NCBI GenBank assembly: GCA_911728435.2
Contig: OU452216.1
Span: 5,282,342-5,346,341 of the forward strand
DNA from: Apoderus coryli
Taxonomy: Eukaryota; Arthropoda; Insecta; Coleoptera; Attelabidae
DNA length: 64,000 nt
Direction of reading: 5' to 3'
Shown here: one piece after another, positions 31,699-44,034 of the stretch
Position numbering within the stretch: the stretch's first letter is position 1
How the letters are laid out: every line of letters begins with the position of its first letter
Notes under the pieces: model-generated
What the model was told of the DNA's origin: nothing
The model's input: the letters and a program-made list of their open reading frames with translations, nothing else
Database searches by the model: none
Made by a program: the position numbers and the translations under genes

Positions 31699-32867
31699 GT
31701 TGCGTGACAAAATCTCCCTAATAGAGCGCAGCGTATATACGTTAACAAATTAACTGTGTTTCCAGCTACATCTATTATATACTAAAACAAACAACGATAT
31801 TACTAGATGCGTTGATTGAAAATAACGAACGCTAGATGGATTCAGTTGTCCTGTTCTAAAATCCTGCTGTGAATAATAAAATAATCATTATTCTTGTGGT
31901 TTCGAGAACTAACACAAACATATTTATTATGATTAAAAGTACTAATTAATAATTTAAAAATATATTTTTTCGACTACTTTTCGAATATAGATATTATAAT
32001 GTCAATAACTGTAACATACTATTGAATATTCCGTAATAGTGTCACAGAATGACGTATTAAGGGTTGCCTATAGCTTTGGCGGAACTTACAGTTACACAGT
32101 TGTGTCAACTTTTTAACGTACCTAATTAATTATTCGTATCTCTATAAAAAGGACATGGTAGATAAATTTAAAATCTTTATTACAACTGTTTCACTTTCCA
32201 ATATAATAAATAATTACGATTATGTAATATTTTCTTAAGTGTTCACATCTCTTAGAAAAATCTAAGGTTGACATTTAAAATTTGACAGAACGATTAATTG
32301 TGAAATTATAGGTGCATTATCATTTGAAAGTTTCTTGTGTGTAACAATTTCTAATTTTTCGTTTATATTGTTTATCAGTTACTTATACACATTGGGGTAA
32401 GTTATTAATTATATTATCTTGGTTTTGAAGTGTTAAAAGTTATCAATTTATGCGTGTAACACGTAAGGAATCAGCTTATGGACTGACAAATTTTCACTCG
32501 TTCAGAATATGCCTCATTCCGTACTTGTTACAGAATATTCTATTCAATTTAATTAGGTACTAATAAATAATGATAAGGGAACCTAAATATGAATCACTAT
32601 TTCATAATTCAAATGTTTTGTAATTAATAATTACTAAGTACTATTACGAGTTTCAAATTAAAAACAAGAGAGAATGCCCTCTTTCATTATTTAAACTTGA
32701 AAGGACAAAGTACCTTGCACAATATCGACACAAGGACTTTTTTTGGTTCAAAATACATTACATGTCTGGTTCAGTGTATCCTAAATGATACTTCTAGCTT
32801 CTAGTACGTATAGCTTTGTGTGGTTTTGTATTTTCTGTAATTTCATAATATTCATTTATTTACTTTA
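31512..32867. other. No gene seen
   Basis: AT-rich DNA. Apart from the outer inverted arm at 31669-31698, nothing was recognised. Confidence 0.35.
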
Positions 32868-33180
32868 TTAAAATTAGTGGAGTAAATTTTAATTACACCT
32901 TTGATATCGTATTTACAGAAATAAAAAGTTATAGGCAGTGTTACACTACACATTTGAAACATAGTTATGATTATACAGGGTGACTCACAAGTACAGGGTG
33001 AACCTTTTATAATCATTTAATTACTATACAGGGTGGTGTAAAATTAGTGGAGTAAAGTTTAATTACACCTTTGATATCATATTTACAGAAAAAAGTTTCA
33101 TATAAAAGTTATAGACAGTGTTACGCTACACATTTTAAAAATAGTTTTGATTATACAGGGTGACTCGCAAATACAGGGCG
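32868..33180. repeat. Tandem duplication, period ~173 bp, with inverse copy at 38270-38395
   Basis: Segment 32868-33000 (AAATTAGTGGAGTAAATTTT..., ATTATACAGGGTGACTC) repeats at 33041-33173 with few changes. An inverse, more diverged copy lies at 38270-38395 (CACTAATTTTACACCTTG). The words TACAGGGTGGTGTAAAATTA (33028) and the inverse at 38395 could be the two ends of a 5.4 kb element, or three independent copies of a short one. Confidence 0.6.
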
Positions 33181-34262
33181 AACCAAACTTATGTTTTTTT
33201 AAATGGCACACCCTATATTTTATTTTACATTTCAATTGTACTCCTTTTTGGCATTTTCACAATGTGGCATATGTGTATGATATACGAGGTATTTTAGGAA
33301 ATATACCTAATTTTCTAGCAAAATGCTCTTTGGACGTTGAAATTCGGCTAGAACTTAACTAATTGTTTAGAAAAGGTTATACTTATCAGTTCGTGATTGT
33401 TAGTTTATGTCAAATTAGCAACATGCATACAGGGTGTACCAAAACGCTAATCCTTATTTTTCTTCCGTACTTCAAATGGCACACAATTAAACAATAACCA
33501 TAAAGATTCCCTATAACTTTTATAAAGCATTCCCTATACCTAAGTTTGATAGTTTTTAGTCTATGAATGGTTTTATTGAAAAACTGGACTTTTTATTTTC
33601 ATTTTTGTATTTTTATCTTAAAAAAATTAACTAAATTTAAAATATTTTCGATATGAATTGAATATTTTTTTTTACGTTTTTTCGAATATATCGAAAAATA
33701 TTTGATACATTTTATTTACTTTTTTGATACGCGTTTTTACCAATAAACTCCAATTTCGAAAATTACAGGGTGTTTAAAAGCTTAGTCACGATAAATTTCT
33801 ACTTATATTTCTTGTAACACTCTTATAATCAATATCAGTATTTTTCTGGCAATAGCTAATTTTATTTAGAAACTATTAACAAACAAATATTTTCTAAATC
33901 CCTACAAGCCTGAATCACCCTGTATATAATGTACACTGTGTCCTAGATAAGAATGGGATAGCATTGGAATCTTGGAAACGGTAGAAAAGTTGTACAATTT
34001 AAACACCTTTTAAATGGTATTTTCAAAAGTAAAGTAAGTTTAGCGGTTTTCGAGAATTTTTGAAAAACAAATTTTTTCGTTTTAAGTTTTTATTTATTTC
34101 TGACATTATTTTTACAGATATAAAAAAATTAAAAGCACTTGTCATTGTTACTTTTTGAGGAGAATAAAATAGAGTTTACAAATTTTCATTACGACGTTTC
34201 GTTTTTGAAAAACCATCATCAACTTAGTTTTTTAGCTCTCCATATCATATATGTAATATAGA
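33181..34262. other. No gene seen; shared repeat at 33939-34000
   Basis: Several TACAGGGTG and CACCCTGTA words (for example 33429, 33766, 33917) mark ends of short DNA-element relics. 33939-34000 matches 1533-1600. On the minus strand at 34187-34225 there is a TTGATGATGG...CGAAACG hairpin. No gene was recognised. Confidence 0.4.
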
Positions 34263-35570
34263 CAGGGTGTTAGTAAATATGTGCGACAAACTCCAGGAGA
34301 TAATTCTGCATGAAAAAATAATGACAGTTTGCTATATAAACTTATGCCCGCAAATGCTTCGTTTTCTGAGATACGGGGTGTTAAAGTTTTTTTTTAAAAA
34401 CTGAAGATCTATTGATTGCTCTGAAACCGGTGGAGATATGCAAATGAAATTTAGTGGGTTTTAAGAGGTAGTTATTGCGCATTTTCTGGCATGCAATTAA
34501 GAATTTTATGTTCATTAGTGGCGCGCATACGGGTAATGATCTCAATTATTTTAAAGAAAAAAATGGTACGCCACCGGAATTTTTCAAATTAAAAATCATT
34601 TTGGAATTCCTCGTTCAATTTGTGATAAAAAACCTCTCTTGCTTTTTTATCGTAGGGGGCATTGTTTTTGTGTAAAAAATAAAACATCTTACCCCGTATT
34701 TTTCATTTTTTTAATACATTATCAAGAACTATCTAATACAATAACCATTAATAATAATACTCTTTATTGTCTAACAGGTTCAGGAACCCAATTACAAGAC
34801 AATATGGCTAAAAATATAATCAACTATATCACAACAAACTAACTAATAATTCTACAAAAAATGAAACAAAACAAAAACCGTATCAAGAACAATACATAAT
34901 AATAATAAACATAATTTCATCATTCTACGCATTTATATAAAATATGAATATACAAGAAATCAACACCAAACAGAAATTGACAGATTACAAATAGAAGAGC
35001 GCGGGACCCTAAATGCTCGTGGTGCGGAACCAAAACAATAAGAGAAAATAACACTAATAATAAAGAAACGCTAATTTGACATTTCGTTGATATATTCATA
35101 TTTAACAGAATGTTGACAGTAGACTACTAGCGTCGCCGCGAGATGTTTTATTTTTTTGCACAAATGCCCCCTACCATGAAAATGCAAGAGAGGTTTTTTT
35201 ATCACAAATTCAACGAGGAATTGCAAAATGATTTTTAATTTGAAAAATTCCAGTGGCGTACCATTTTTTTCTTTAAAAAAAAAATGAGAGTATTAGGTAC
35301 CCGTATGCGCGCCACTGATGAACATAATTCTTAATTCCATGTTAAAAAATGCGCAATAACTACTTACCTCTTAAAACCCACTAAATTTCATTTGCATATC
35401 TCCACCAGTTCCAGAGCAATCAATAAATCTTCAGTTTTTAAGACAAACTTTAACAGCCGTATCTCAGAAAACGAAGCATTTGCGGACATGTGTTTATATA
35501 GCAAACTGTCATTATTTTTTCATACAGAATTACCTCCTGAAGTTGGTCGCACTTATTTACTAACACCCTG
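34263..35570. mobile_element. Foldback/MITE with ~430 bp terminal inverted repeats, CAGGGTG ends
   Basis: The left arm 34263-34690 begins CAGGGTGTTAGTAAATATGT. The right arm, about 35140-35570, is its inverse and ends in CCCTG. Arms share AACTCCAGGAGATAATTCTG-type sequence, TGCAAATGAAATTTAGTGGG and TAGGGGGCATT with scattered substitutions (roughly 90% by eye). The 450 bp between the arms has no transposase. The layout resembles the element at 12187-14274, but its arm sequence is different. It is probably a non-autonomous Tc1/mariner-type element. Confidence 0.8.
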
Positions 35571-35689
35571 TATATGGAGACTATTAGTTTCATGAAAAAA
35601 AAATAATTTCACCGGAAATACTTGTTTTTGGTCATTTTATACATAAATAATTAGTTTTAAAAAATGTCTGTCTTGGTACAAAAATACTA

Positions 35690-37060
35690 TTGGACATGGC
35701 AAGGAGCTGATTAGATTTTGGGAAACATTGAGTGTAGGCAAGGGGTTTAAAAGAGGGTTCAAAAATTATAAAAATTCATAGTTCTTAAACTTATCCGAAA
35801 TACTGCATAATTTGTTACGCATTTAATTGCATATAACCTAAAATATTCAAGATAAAATATTAGACTACATTGGCGTTCGAAAATAGTGTAAAATGGGGTA
35901 AAAAAGATTTAAAAACAAAACGTATTTGTTAAAGATAACATAAATATTAACTAGATATTTATAGCTTTGATAGAATATATCCTATAAAATGTGTCATAAA
36001 TAAACTTATTCGAAATATGGAATAATTTTTCATAGGTGTGATACAACATAAGCTAAAAAATATTCCATAAAAGAGTTGGTTCACACAGGCGTTCGAAAAT
36101 AGTCTAAAAAAAGGGTCAAAAACGAAAAAAAAAAATGTTTCTCAAATATCCCCGAAAAATTGGCTAATTATATATAGCTTTGATATAAGATAACCTACAA
36201 CATGCAGCATAAAATTTTTATTTACATAGGCGTTCGTAAATAGTAGAAAAGGGGGTAACATAAAAAAATATTTAAAATGTAAACATTTTTATATTTAACT
36301 AGTTGAATTGGTGTTAAAAATACACAACAAAAATTAATGTACCATAGGCGTCCGTGAAAATTCTATAGAAGGGCCAGAAAAAAAATTGTATCCGTGACAA
36401 CTCAAAAACCACTTAACGCATTTTAACCACAATTGGTACGAAAATACTACAGGATATTTATAGGTGGTGATTAACATTGAGCGTAGGAAAAAGGTTTAAA
36501 AGAGGGTTCAAAAATTAAAAAAATCATAGTTCTTAAACTTATCCGAAATATTGAATAATGTTTTGTGCATTTAATTAAATATAACTTAAAATATTTAACC
36601 TAAACAATTAGACCACATTGACATTCGAAAAATGTGTAAAATGGTAAAAATGTTAGAAAAAACGTATTTGTTAAAAATAGCAGAAATATTGACTAGTTAT
36701 TTATAGCTTTGAAAGAATATAACCTTTAAAATGTGTTATAAATATCTTGTTTTCATAGGCGTTTGTAAATAGTGTAAAAGGGGTCAAAATAAAAAAAATA
36801 TATACTTCCTAAACCTAATACGTAATAATTTTTCATAGCTGTGATAGAATGTAACCTAAAAAATGTTACATAAATGAACTGGTTCACACAGGCGTTCGAA
36901 AATAGTGTAAAAAAGGGTCAACAACGAAAAAAAAATCCATATATAACAAAAAAATTGGCTAATTGTATATAGCTTTGATATAAGATAACCTACAACATGC
37001 AGCATAACAATTTTGTTTACATAGGCGTTCGTAAATAGTAGAAAAGGAGGCAAAATAAAT
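35690..37060. repeat. Two copies of a ~750 bp repeat built of ~130-150 bp subunits
   Basis: Anchors TTTAAAAGAGGGTTCAAAAA at about 35747 and 36496 give a period near 750. Within each copy the word AGGCGTTCG(A/T)AAATAGT and variants recur at about 35875, 36092, 36229, 36347 and at 36608, 36757, 36892, 37024. TAGCTTTGATA...ATAACCTA lies between them. There is no open frame of note. Confidence 0.7.
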
Positions 37061-37598
37061 TTTATAATAAAAAAAATCAACTATTTTGCGTACAAGAACT
37101 TGGCGTAGAAGATCTGAAATATAAAATTTGTACGTATAAATAGTGCCTCCAAAGAGAAGAAAAAGTACAAAACCCGATGCTTAAAAAAAATAGCTGGTGT
37201 CTAAAACAAAAAAAATATATATAATAATAAATAAATTTTAGATAAATGACAAAAAGGTCATAAAATTATTAGTTTTACACTTAAATATGGAGAGCTATTC
37301 ATGCCTCGAGGTCAACAGTTTATTTATTACAGAATTGTATTCTACAGAAAAGAACAAATAACTTTTGTTAACAACATTTTTTTATTCCGATTGAAATAAT
37401 AATATTTTTTATAACATTGCTATTACACGAAAAAAAGGTCTCTTTTTAACAAAATATGAATTATCTCACAACGCCAAAGATCTTTATTTATTTTTAAAAA
37501 CTTTATTTTATTAAAATTAAAAATTACAATTCAAGTTTCAAACATTATATGTTTTTTTTTTTTTTCGAAAAATCCATGACGAGGAGTGAAAGTGTAAT
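37061..37598. other. No gene seen
   Basis: AT-rich with long A and T runs. A TTAAATATGGAGAGCTATTC word near 37284 recurs inversely near 48205-48225. No coding sequence was recognised. Confidence 0.35.
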
Positions 37599-38032
37599 GG
37601 AATGAAAGACGTCTGCTCCATAATATAATATTCTATAATTCAATCAATGTACAACCATACATGTTTCGAGAGTATATACTCTCATCATCAGTGGTAATAG
37701 TAGGGTCGAAATTAGAAAGCTAATGCATTATTCAAGAATCAATTGATAACAATTACAGATCTGAAAATAGGTAAGTATTACAAAGTAAGTGAACGAGTTC
37801 AAACGATCTCAAATTATGTGTAACTTACCACATTGTGGAAATAAAAATATTATAGTTAAAATATTGTTGTGTCAGCATTAAAAATAAGTCAAGTGGCAAT
37901 GCATATAAATGGCAATACATTGATATCAATTGATCCTTGAATAATGCATTAGCTTTCTAATTTCGACCCTACTATTACCACTGATGATGAAGATTATATT
38001 GTAGAGCAGACGTCTTTCATTCCATTATATGT
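37599..38032. repeat. Foldback element carrying a hammerhead-like hairpin in one arm
   Basis: The left arm 37599-37752 and right arm 37917-38032 are inverse copies, sharing AATGGAATGAAAGACGTCTG, CATCAGTGGTAATAGTAGGG and AGCTAATGCATTATTCAA. The right arm lacks about 52 bases present in the left arm (about 37632-37683). These are the bases that form most of the ribozyme-like hairpin. Confidence 0.75.
37654..37695 (-). ncRNA. Hammerhead-ribozyme-like motif (candidate)
   Basis: The minus strand reads ACCA, CTGATGA, T, then GAGAGT-ATAT-ACTCTC, GAAAC, ATGTA, TGGT. ACCA and TGGT can form helix I, the six-pair hairpin would be helix II, CTGATGA and GAAA match the conserved core, and ACxxGT with A after it could be a minimal helix III and cleavage position. 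One extra T between the core and helix II departs from the consensus. Hammerheads of this small type are known in Penelope-like elements. Confidence 0.35.
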
Positions 38033-38269
38033 TTTACATTCAAAAGCTTCTTACTGACTGTTCCTCCTAACTGAAAAATGGTATTAAGCAAAGTAACGAA
38101 AAAATAACTACATAAAGAATTATTATCTTATACAAGGTAAACAATATTTATAATATACATTTCATGTACTTCGTATGAAGACTAATTATATAATTTATGG
38201 AATATCTTTCTATATCAGAAAAAGTTTTGTTGATATTACCTGTGGTTTTGCAGATAAAAAATGCTTCGC

Positions 38270-38395
38270 CCTGTATAATAAAAACTATTTTTAATATGTA
38301 TACCTTTACACTGCTTATAACTTTTAGGATATGAAATATTTGATATCAAATGCGTAATTATTGAACTTTTTCCACTAATTTTACACCTTGTACCT
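38270..38395 (-). repeat. Inverse copy of the 32868-33173 repeat
   Basis: Read on the minus strand it starts CAAGGTGTAAAATTAGTGGA and contains AAAGTTATAAGCAGTGT and a TTATACAGGGCGA end. This is collinear with the tandem copies at 32868 and 33041 but more diverged. Confidence 0.6.
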
Positions 38396-38949
38396 ATAAG
38401 TACTTCTTGGTCCTCAAAGGCGTTTTATAATCTGAAACCCAACTGTAGGTAGGTTTGACGCCTCGTCTGCATTTTATTATACAATGTAGATATTATAGTT
38501 TTTTTGATGGCCCAGATATATAGATATAATTTATAAACAGACATATAAATGTAAATTTTTATCGAGTGTTTTCAACTGTTTTTCCCAATTATGTTTTTTT
38601 TGGACCCCCAATTCATTTAATTGTTGGTGTCATAAATTTTAGTATACATTAACTCGAGTTGACATGCAATAACCGTTGATTTAGACATTGTATGACAACC
38701 GCCATTGTATATTTATATAGTAAAAAAAAACCAGGTTAACTACATTTTGGATGTTCATTTTATTGTGGCATTTTTGCTTGTGAAAAATTGTTTAGAATTA
38801 TAAAACCTGTTTTGGCAATGCGTATAAATATTTAAACAAATTAATATGAATACAAACACACAAATTGTACAATAATGTCGCCGTCCAGTCCTAAAAGCGT
38901 GTTAATGTATGGGGCATTTGATTTAGTAATTAGTTATATCACTTGATTA
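38396..38949. other. No gene seen
   Basis: AT-rich DNA leading into the T-rich array; nothing recognised. Confidence 0.3.
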
Positions 38950-39288
38950 ATATATCAGTGCTTTTACCTCTATTTTTATCGTATAAATATCTTTTAGTTT
39001 CATGATGCCTTTGTGTTAAAATTTGTATTAGGTACTTCTATTTTTTTTTATTGATATGCCTTCTTTTTTAAATTTCTTTATTTTTGTTGCATAAATATTT
39101 TGTATTTTTATGTCTTTTAATTTTGATTCTTCAAATTTGTTTATTGTTATGCTTTCCTTTTAAAACTTCCTTATCTTTTTATTTTTATTGTATAAATATT
39201 TTGTAATTTTATGATGCCTTTCTGTTAAATCTGTGTCACCACTATTTTTTATTTGCATTCATTTTTTATGCCTTCCTTTTTAAATTTC

Positions 39289-39482
39289 TTAAAGTTTGAT
39301 CTTCCACACAGACGCTGATATGGGATGGCTTACAATGGATGTCAGACGAAAATTTCAAATTTCCTCCTCATTGGTATGAAAATTTCAATTTAGATCATCA
39401 GTTCATATTGGGAATGATCTTAACGTTCGTGACCACTGGAGACACAATGACTCATCATCGCACTGCGTTATTCCACAGATGT
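39289..39482 (+). repeat. Array block 1, reverse-transcriptase C-terminus-like
   Basis: Read across its frames, the block encodes GWLTMDVRRKFQISSS, then FRSSVHxGNDLNVRDxWR, then HHRTALFxR. The last part resembles the conserved R-T-x-x-F-x-R-S-F motif near the C terminus of Jockey/CR1-type reverse transcriptases. The segment GGTATGAAA contains an in-frame TGA shared by several other blocks. Confidence 0.55.
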
Positions 39483-40473
39483 TATTTTTTATTTTCATTA
39501 TTGTTTTTATTGTTATGCCTTCCCTTTGAAATTTCTTTATTTTTAATTTTTATTGTATATATATTTTGTAATTTTATGATGCCTTTTTGTTTAAATCTGT
39601 TTAACCTCTATTTTTTTATTATTTTTTTGGTTACGTTTTTAAATTTCTTTATTTTTATTATTATATTTTTATGATGGCTTTTTGTTTAACCTCTATTTTT
39701 TATTATTTTTTTTGTTACGTTTTTAAATTTCTTTGTTTTTATTATTTTATTTTTATTGTATAAATGTTTTGTATTTTTAAGATGCCTTTTTGTTTAAATC
39801 TTTTTAACCTCTATTTTTTTTTGTTATTTTTTTGGTTACGTTTTTAAATTTCTTTATTCTTATTATTTTATTTTTATGATGGCTTTTTGTTTAACCTCTA
39901 TTTTTTATTATTTTTTTTGTTACGTTTTTAAATTTCTTTGTTTTTATTATTTTATTTTTATTGTATGAATGTTTTGTATTTTTAAGATGCCTTTTCGTTT
40001 AAATCTGTTTAACCTCTATTTTTTTATTATTTTTTTGGTTACGTTTTTAAATGTCTTTATTTTTATTATTATATTTTTATGATGGCTTTTTGTTTAACCT
40101 CTATTTTTTATTATTTTTTTTTGTTACGTTTTTAAATTTCTTTGTTTTTATTATTTTATTTTTATTGTATAAATGTTTTGTATTTTTAAGATGCCTTTTT
40201 GTTTAAATCTGTTTAACCTCTATTTTTTTATTATTTTTTTGGTTACGTTTTTAAATTTCTTTATTTTTATTATTATATTTTTATGATGGCTTTTTGTTTA
40301 ACCTCTATTTTTTATTATTTTTTTTTGTTACGTTTTTAAATTTCCTTTTCTTTATTATTTTATTTTTATTGTATAAATGTTTTGTATTTTTATGATGCCT
40401 TTTTGTTTAAATCTGTGTTACCACTATTTTTTATTGGCATTCATTTTTTAATTATTATGCCTTTTTAAATTTC

Positions 40474-40655
40474 TTAAAATTTGATCACATCTTCCACACA
40501 CGCTGAAATGGGATTGACTTACAATGGATGTCAGACGAAAATTTCAAATTGCCTCCTCATTTCGATTTAGATCATCATATAGGGAATGATCTTAACGTTC
40601 GTGATCGCTGGAGACTGACAATGCCTCATCGCTATTCGATATTCCAGAGAAGGTA
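40474..40655 (+). repeat. Array block 2 (short form)
   Basis: Same block as at 39289 but lacking the 12 bases around GGTATGAAAATT. The frame therefore stays open through QIASSFRFR until a local deletion after GATCATC. Confidence 0.55.
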
Positions 40656-41204
40656 ATTTTTATTTTCATTATTGTTTTTATTGTTATGCGTTCCCTTTTA
40701 AATTTCTTTATTTTTAATTATTATTGTATAAATATTTTTTATTTTGATGATGCCGGTTTAAATCTGATTTACCTCTATTTTTTATATTTATAATTTTTTT
40801 TATTGTTATGCCTTCCTTTTAAAATTTCCGTATCTTTTTATTTTTATTGTATAAATATTTTGTAATTTTATGATGCCTTTTTGTTTAAATCTGTTTAACC
40901 TCTATTTTTATATTATTTTTTTGGTTACGTTTTTAAATTTCTTTATTTTTATTATTTTATTTTTATGTTTTGTTTAACCTCTATTTTTTATTATTTTTTT
41001 TTGTTACGTTTTTAAATTTCTTTTTCTTTATTATTTTATTTTTAGTGCATAAATGTTTTATATTTTTATGATGCCTTTTTGTTTAAATCTGTGTTACCAC
41101 TATTTTTTATTTGCATTCATTTTTTAATTGTTATGCCTTTCTTTTTAAATTTCATAAAATTTGATCACATCTTCCACACACGCTGAAATGTAACAAAAAA
41201 TGAC

Positions 41205-42040
41205 CATTCGGTGTTCTCAATAAATTTACAAAGTTTGGTGAATAAAGTAAGTGTTTTGACCGCTTTTCTGACGGAAAATAAGTTTGACGTACTGTGAGTA
41301 AAATACAAAGTACGACGATAAAAGTTTGGTGAACGCTCAATTACCGTACTGTACTGGTGAGTATATAGAGATCGTCAGGTGGGTTGTGTCAATATTTTTG
41401 GACTGCCTAGAGCAGTTGTTATATAAGCTATTTGGTAGATTTAAGACAGTGATTGTTTTGGGTGACTTAAAAAAAGAGTTGCGTGATCTCTTGGCAATAT
41501 ACTGTTTACGCCAGCAAGTGCTCGATTCAACAAGAAAAACTTCTAAAACTACATCGTGTCTTTAAAACATTGTAACTCATGTTGATGGTCATGATCATCT
41601 TACGGGTGTTTACGATCCCTTCGTATCGGATATGAATCTAAAGGGAAGAGCTAGAAACTTTAGGTAGGGAGAATTGTAAATCAAAGTAATCTAGCAGTTT
41701 TTGCAGATTTGCTGCAAGATGTTGTATGGTATGAATCAGCTGTGGGTCGAATAGATTCTGGTCAGTGTATTAACTATAGGAAGTACTAAATTATGTTGTT
41801 GAAATTAGTTTTTCTAAAAAGTTTGTTAATCAAAAGTATTCTGGTGTTAGGTGGTTTAATGATGAACTCAAGGCTATGCGTAGACGTGTGTTCATTATAA
41901 AGACAGTTTTAGAGATGGGAATTTGTTGGTTGATTGTTCTTAGTATGATGAGCAGAGGAAGCTCTATAAAAAGGCTTTGAAGCAAGCAAAACGAATGGCT
42001 TAATCATGCTGTTAATTCCGAACGATTGTCTGAACATCTT
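41205..42040 (+). pseudogene. LINE fragment, endonuclease domain and following region
   Basis: Mixed plus-strand frames encode KVSVLTAFLTENKFDVL (typical early endonuclease sequence), then VIVLGDLKKELRDLLAIYCL and RQQVLDSTRKTSKTTSCL (the GDFN-type loop and the following LxQLVxxPTRxT region of apurinic-type endonucleases), then HVDGHDHLTGVYDPFVSD, WFNDELKAMRRRVF and LYKKALKQAKRMA. Asp and Asn of GDFN are not both preserved (GDLK), and frameshifts are frequent. It sits inside the T-rich array, and its strand agrees with the nine reverse-transcriptase-like blocks, so all may derive from one LINE family. Confidence 0.55.
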
Positions 42041-42453
42041 TTTACAATTTCCTTATCTTTTTATTTTTATTGTATTCATATTTTGTAATTTTATGATTCC
42101 TTTTTGTTTAAATCTGTTTAACCTCTATTTTGTATTTTTTTTTGTTACGTTTTTTAATTTCTTTATCATTATTATTTTATTTTTTATGTATAAATATTTT
42201 TTATTTTGATGATGCCTTCTGTTTAAATCTGTTTTACCTCTATTTTTTATATTTATATATTTTTTTTATTGTTATGCGATCTTTTTATTTTTATTGTATA
42301 AATATTTTGTAATTTTAGGATGCCTTTTGATTTAAATCTGTTTAACCTCTATTTTTTTATGATTTTTATGATGCCTTCTGTTTAAATCTGTGTTACCACC
42401 ATTTTTTATTTGTATTAAGTTTTTAATTGTTATGCCTTCCTTTTTTAATTTCT

Positions 42454-42656
42454 TAAAATTTGATAACATCTTCCACACATACGCTGAAATGGGATGGCTT
42501 ACAATGGATGTCAGACGAATATTTCAAATTGCCTCCTCATTGGTATGAAAATTTCTATTTAGATCATCAGTTCATATGGGGAATGATCTTAACGTTCGTG
42601 AACTCTGGAGACTGACAATGCCTCATCATCGTACTGCGATATTCCAGAGAGGTTAA
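42454..42656 (+). repeat. Array block 3 (long form)
   Basis: Contains GGGATGGCTTACAATGGATG, the 12-base insertion form with in-frame TGA, and TCATCATCGTACTGCGATAT; otherwise as block 1. Confidence 0.55.
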
Positions 42657-43064
42657 TTTTTATTTTCATTATTTTTTTTATTGTTATGTCTTCCATTTAA
42701 AATTTCCTTATTTTTTATTTTTATTTTATAAATATTTTGTAATTTTATGATGCCATTTTGTTTAACCTCTATTTTTTATTATTTTTTTTTGTTACGTTTT
42801 TAAATTTCTTTGTCATTATTATTTTATTTTTATTGTATAAATGTTTTGTATTTTTATGATGCCTTTTTGTTTAATTATGTGTTACCTATATTTTTATGAT
42901 GGCTTTTTGTTTAACCTCTATTTTTTTATTATTTTTTTGGTTACGTTTTTAAATTTCTTTATTTTTATTATTTTATTTTTATGATGGCTTTTTGTTTAAA
43001 TCTGTGTTACCACTATTTTTTATTTACATTCATTTTTTTATTGTTATGCCTTCCTTTTTAAATT

Positions 43065-43269
43065 TCTTAGAATTTGATCACATCTTCCACACATACGCTG
43101 AAATGGGATGGTTTACAATGGATGTCAGACGAAAATTTCAAATTGCCTCCTCATTGATATGATAATTTCAATTTAGATCATCAGTTCATATGAGGAATGA
43201 TCTTAACGTTCGTGATCGCTGGAGACTGACAATGCCTCATCATTGCACTGCGTTATTCCAGAGAAGTTA
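43065..43269 (+). repeat. Array block 4 (long form)
   Basis: Long-form block with the shared TGA (GATATGATAATT variant). It is followed by the same T-rich spacer words as the other blocks. Confidence 0.55.
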
Positions 43270-43859
43270 ATTTTTATTTTCATTATTGTTTATATTGTTA
43301 TGCCTTCCCTTTTAAATTTCTTTATTTTTAATTATTATTGTATAAATATTTTTTATTGATGATGCCTTCTGTTTAAATCTGTTTTACCTCTATTTTTTAT
43401 ATTTATAATTTTTTTTATTGTTATGCCTTCCTTCTAAAATTTCCTTATCTTTTTATTTTTATTGTATAAATATTTTGTAATTTTATGATGCCTTTTTGTT
43501 TAAATCTGTTTAACCTCTATTTTTTTATTATTTTTTTGGTTACGTTTTTAAATTTCTTTATTTTTATTATTTTATTTTTATGATGGCTTTTTGTTTAATC
43601 TCTATTTTATATTATTTTTTTGTTACGTTTTTAAATTTCTTTTTCTTTATTAATTTATTGTATAAATGTTTTGTATTTTTATGATGCCTTTTTGTTTAAA
43701 TCTGTTTAACCTCTATTTTTTTATTATTTTTTTGGTTACGTTTTTAAATTTCTTTATTTTTATTATTTTATTTTTATGATGCCGTTTTGTTTAAATCTGT
43801 GTTACCACTATTTTTTATTTACATTCATTTTTTTATTGTTATGCCTTCCTTTTTAAATT

Positions 43860-44034
43860 TCTTAGAATTTGATCACATCTTCCACACATACGCTGAAATG
43901 GGATGGATTACAATGGATGTCAGACGAAAATTTCAATTTAGATCATCAGTTCATATGAGGAATGATCTTAACGTTCGTGATCGCTGGAGACTGACAATGC
44001 CTCATCATCGCACTGCGTTATTCCAGAGATGTTT
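43860..44034 (+). repeat. Array block 5 (deleted form)
   Basis: Block with a deletion of about 26 bases after GACGAAAATTTCAATTT, which joins VRRKFQ to FRSSVHM in frame. Confidence 0.55.
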
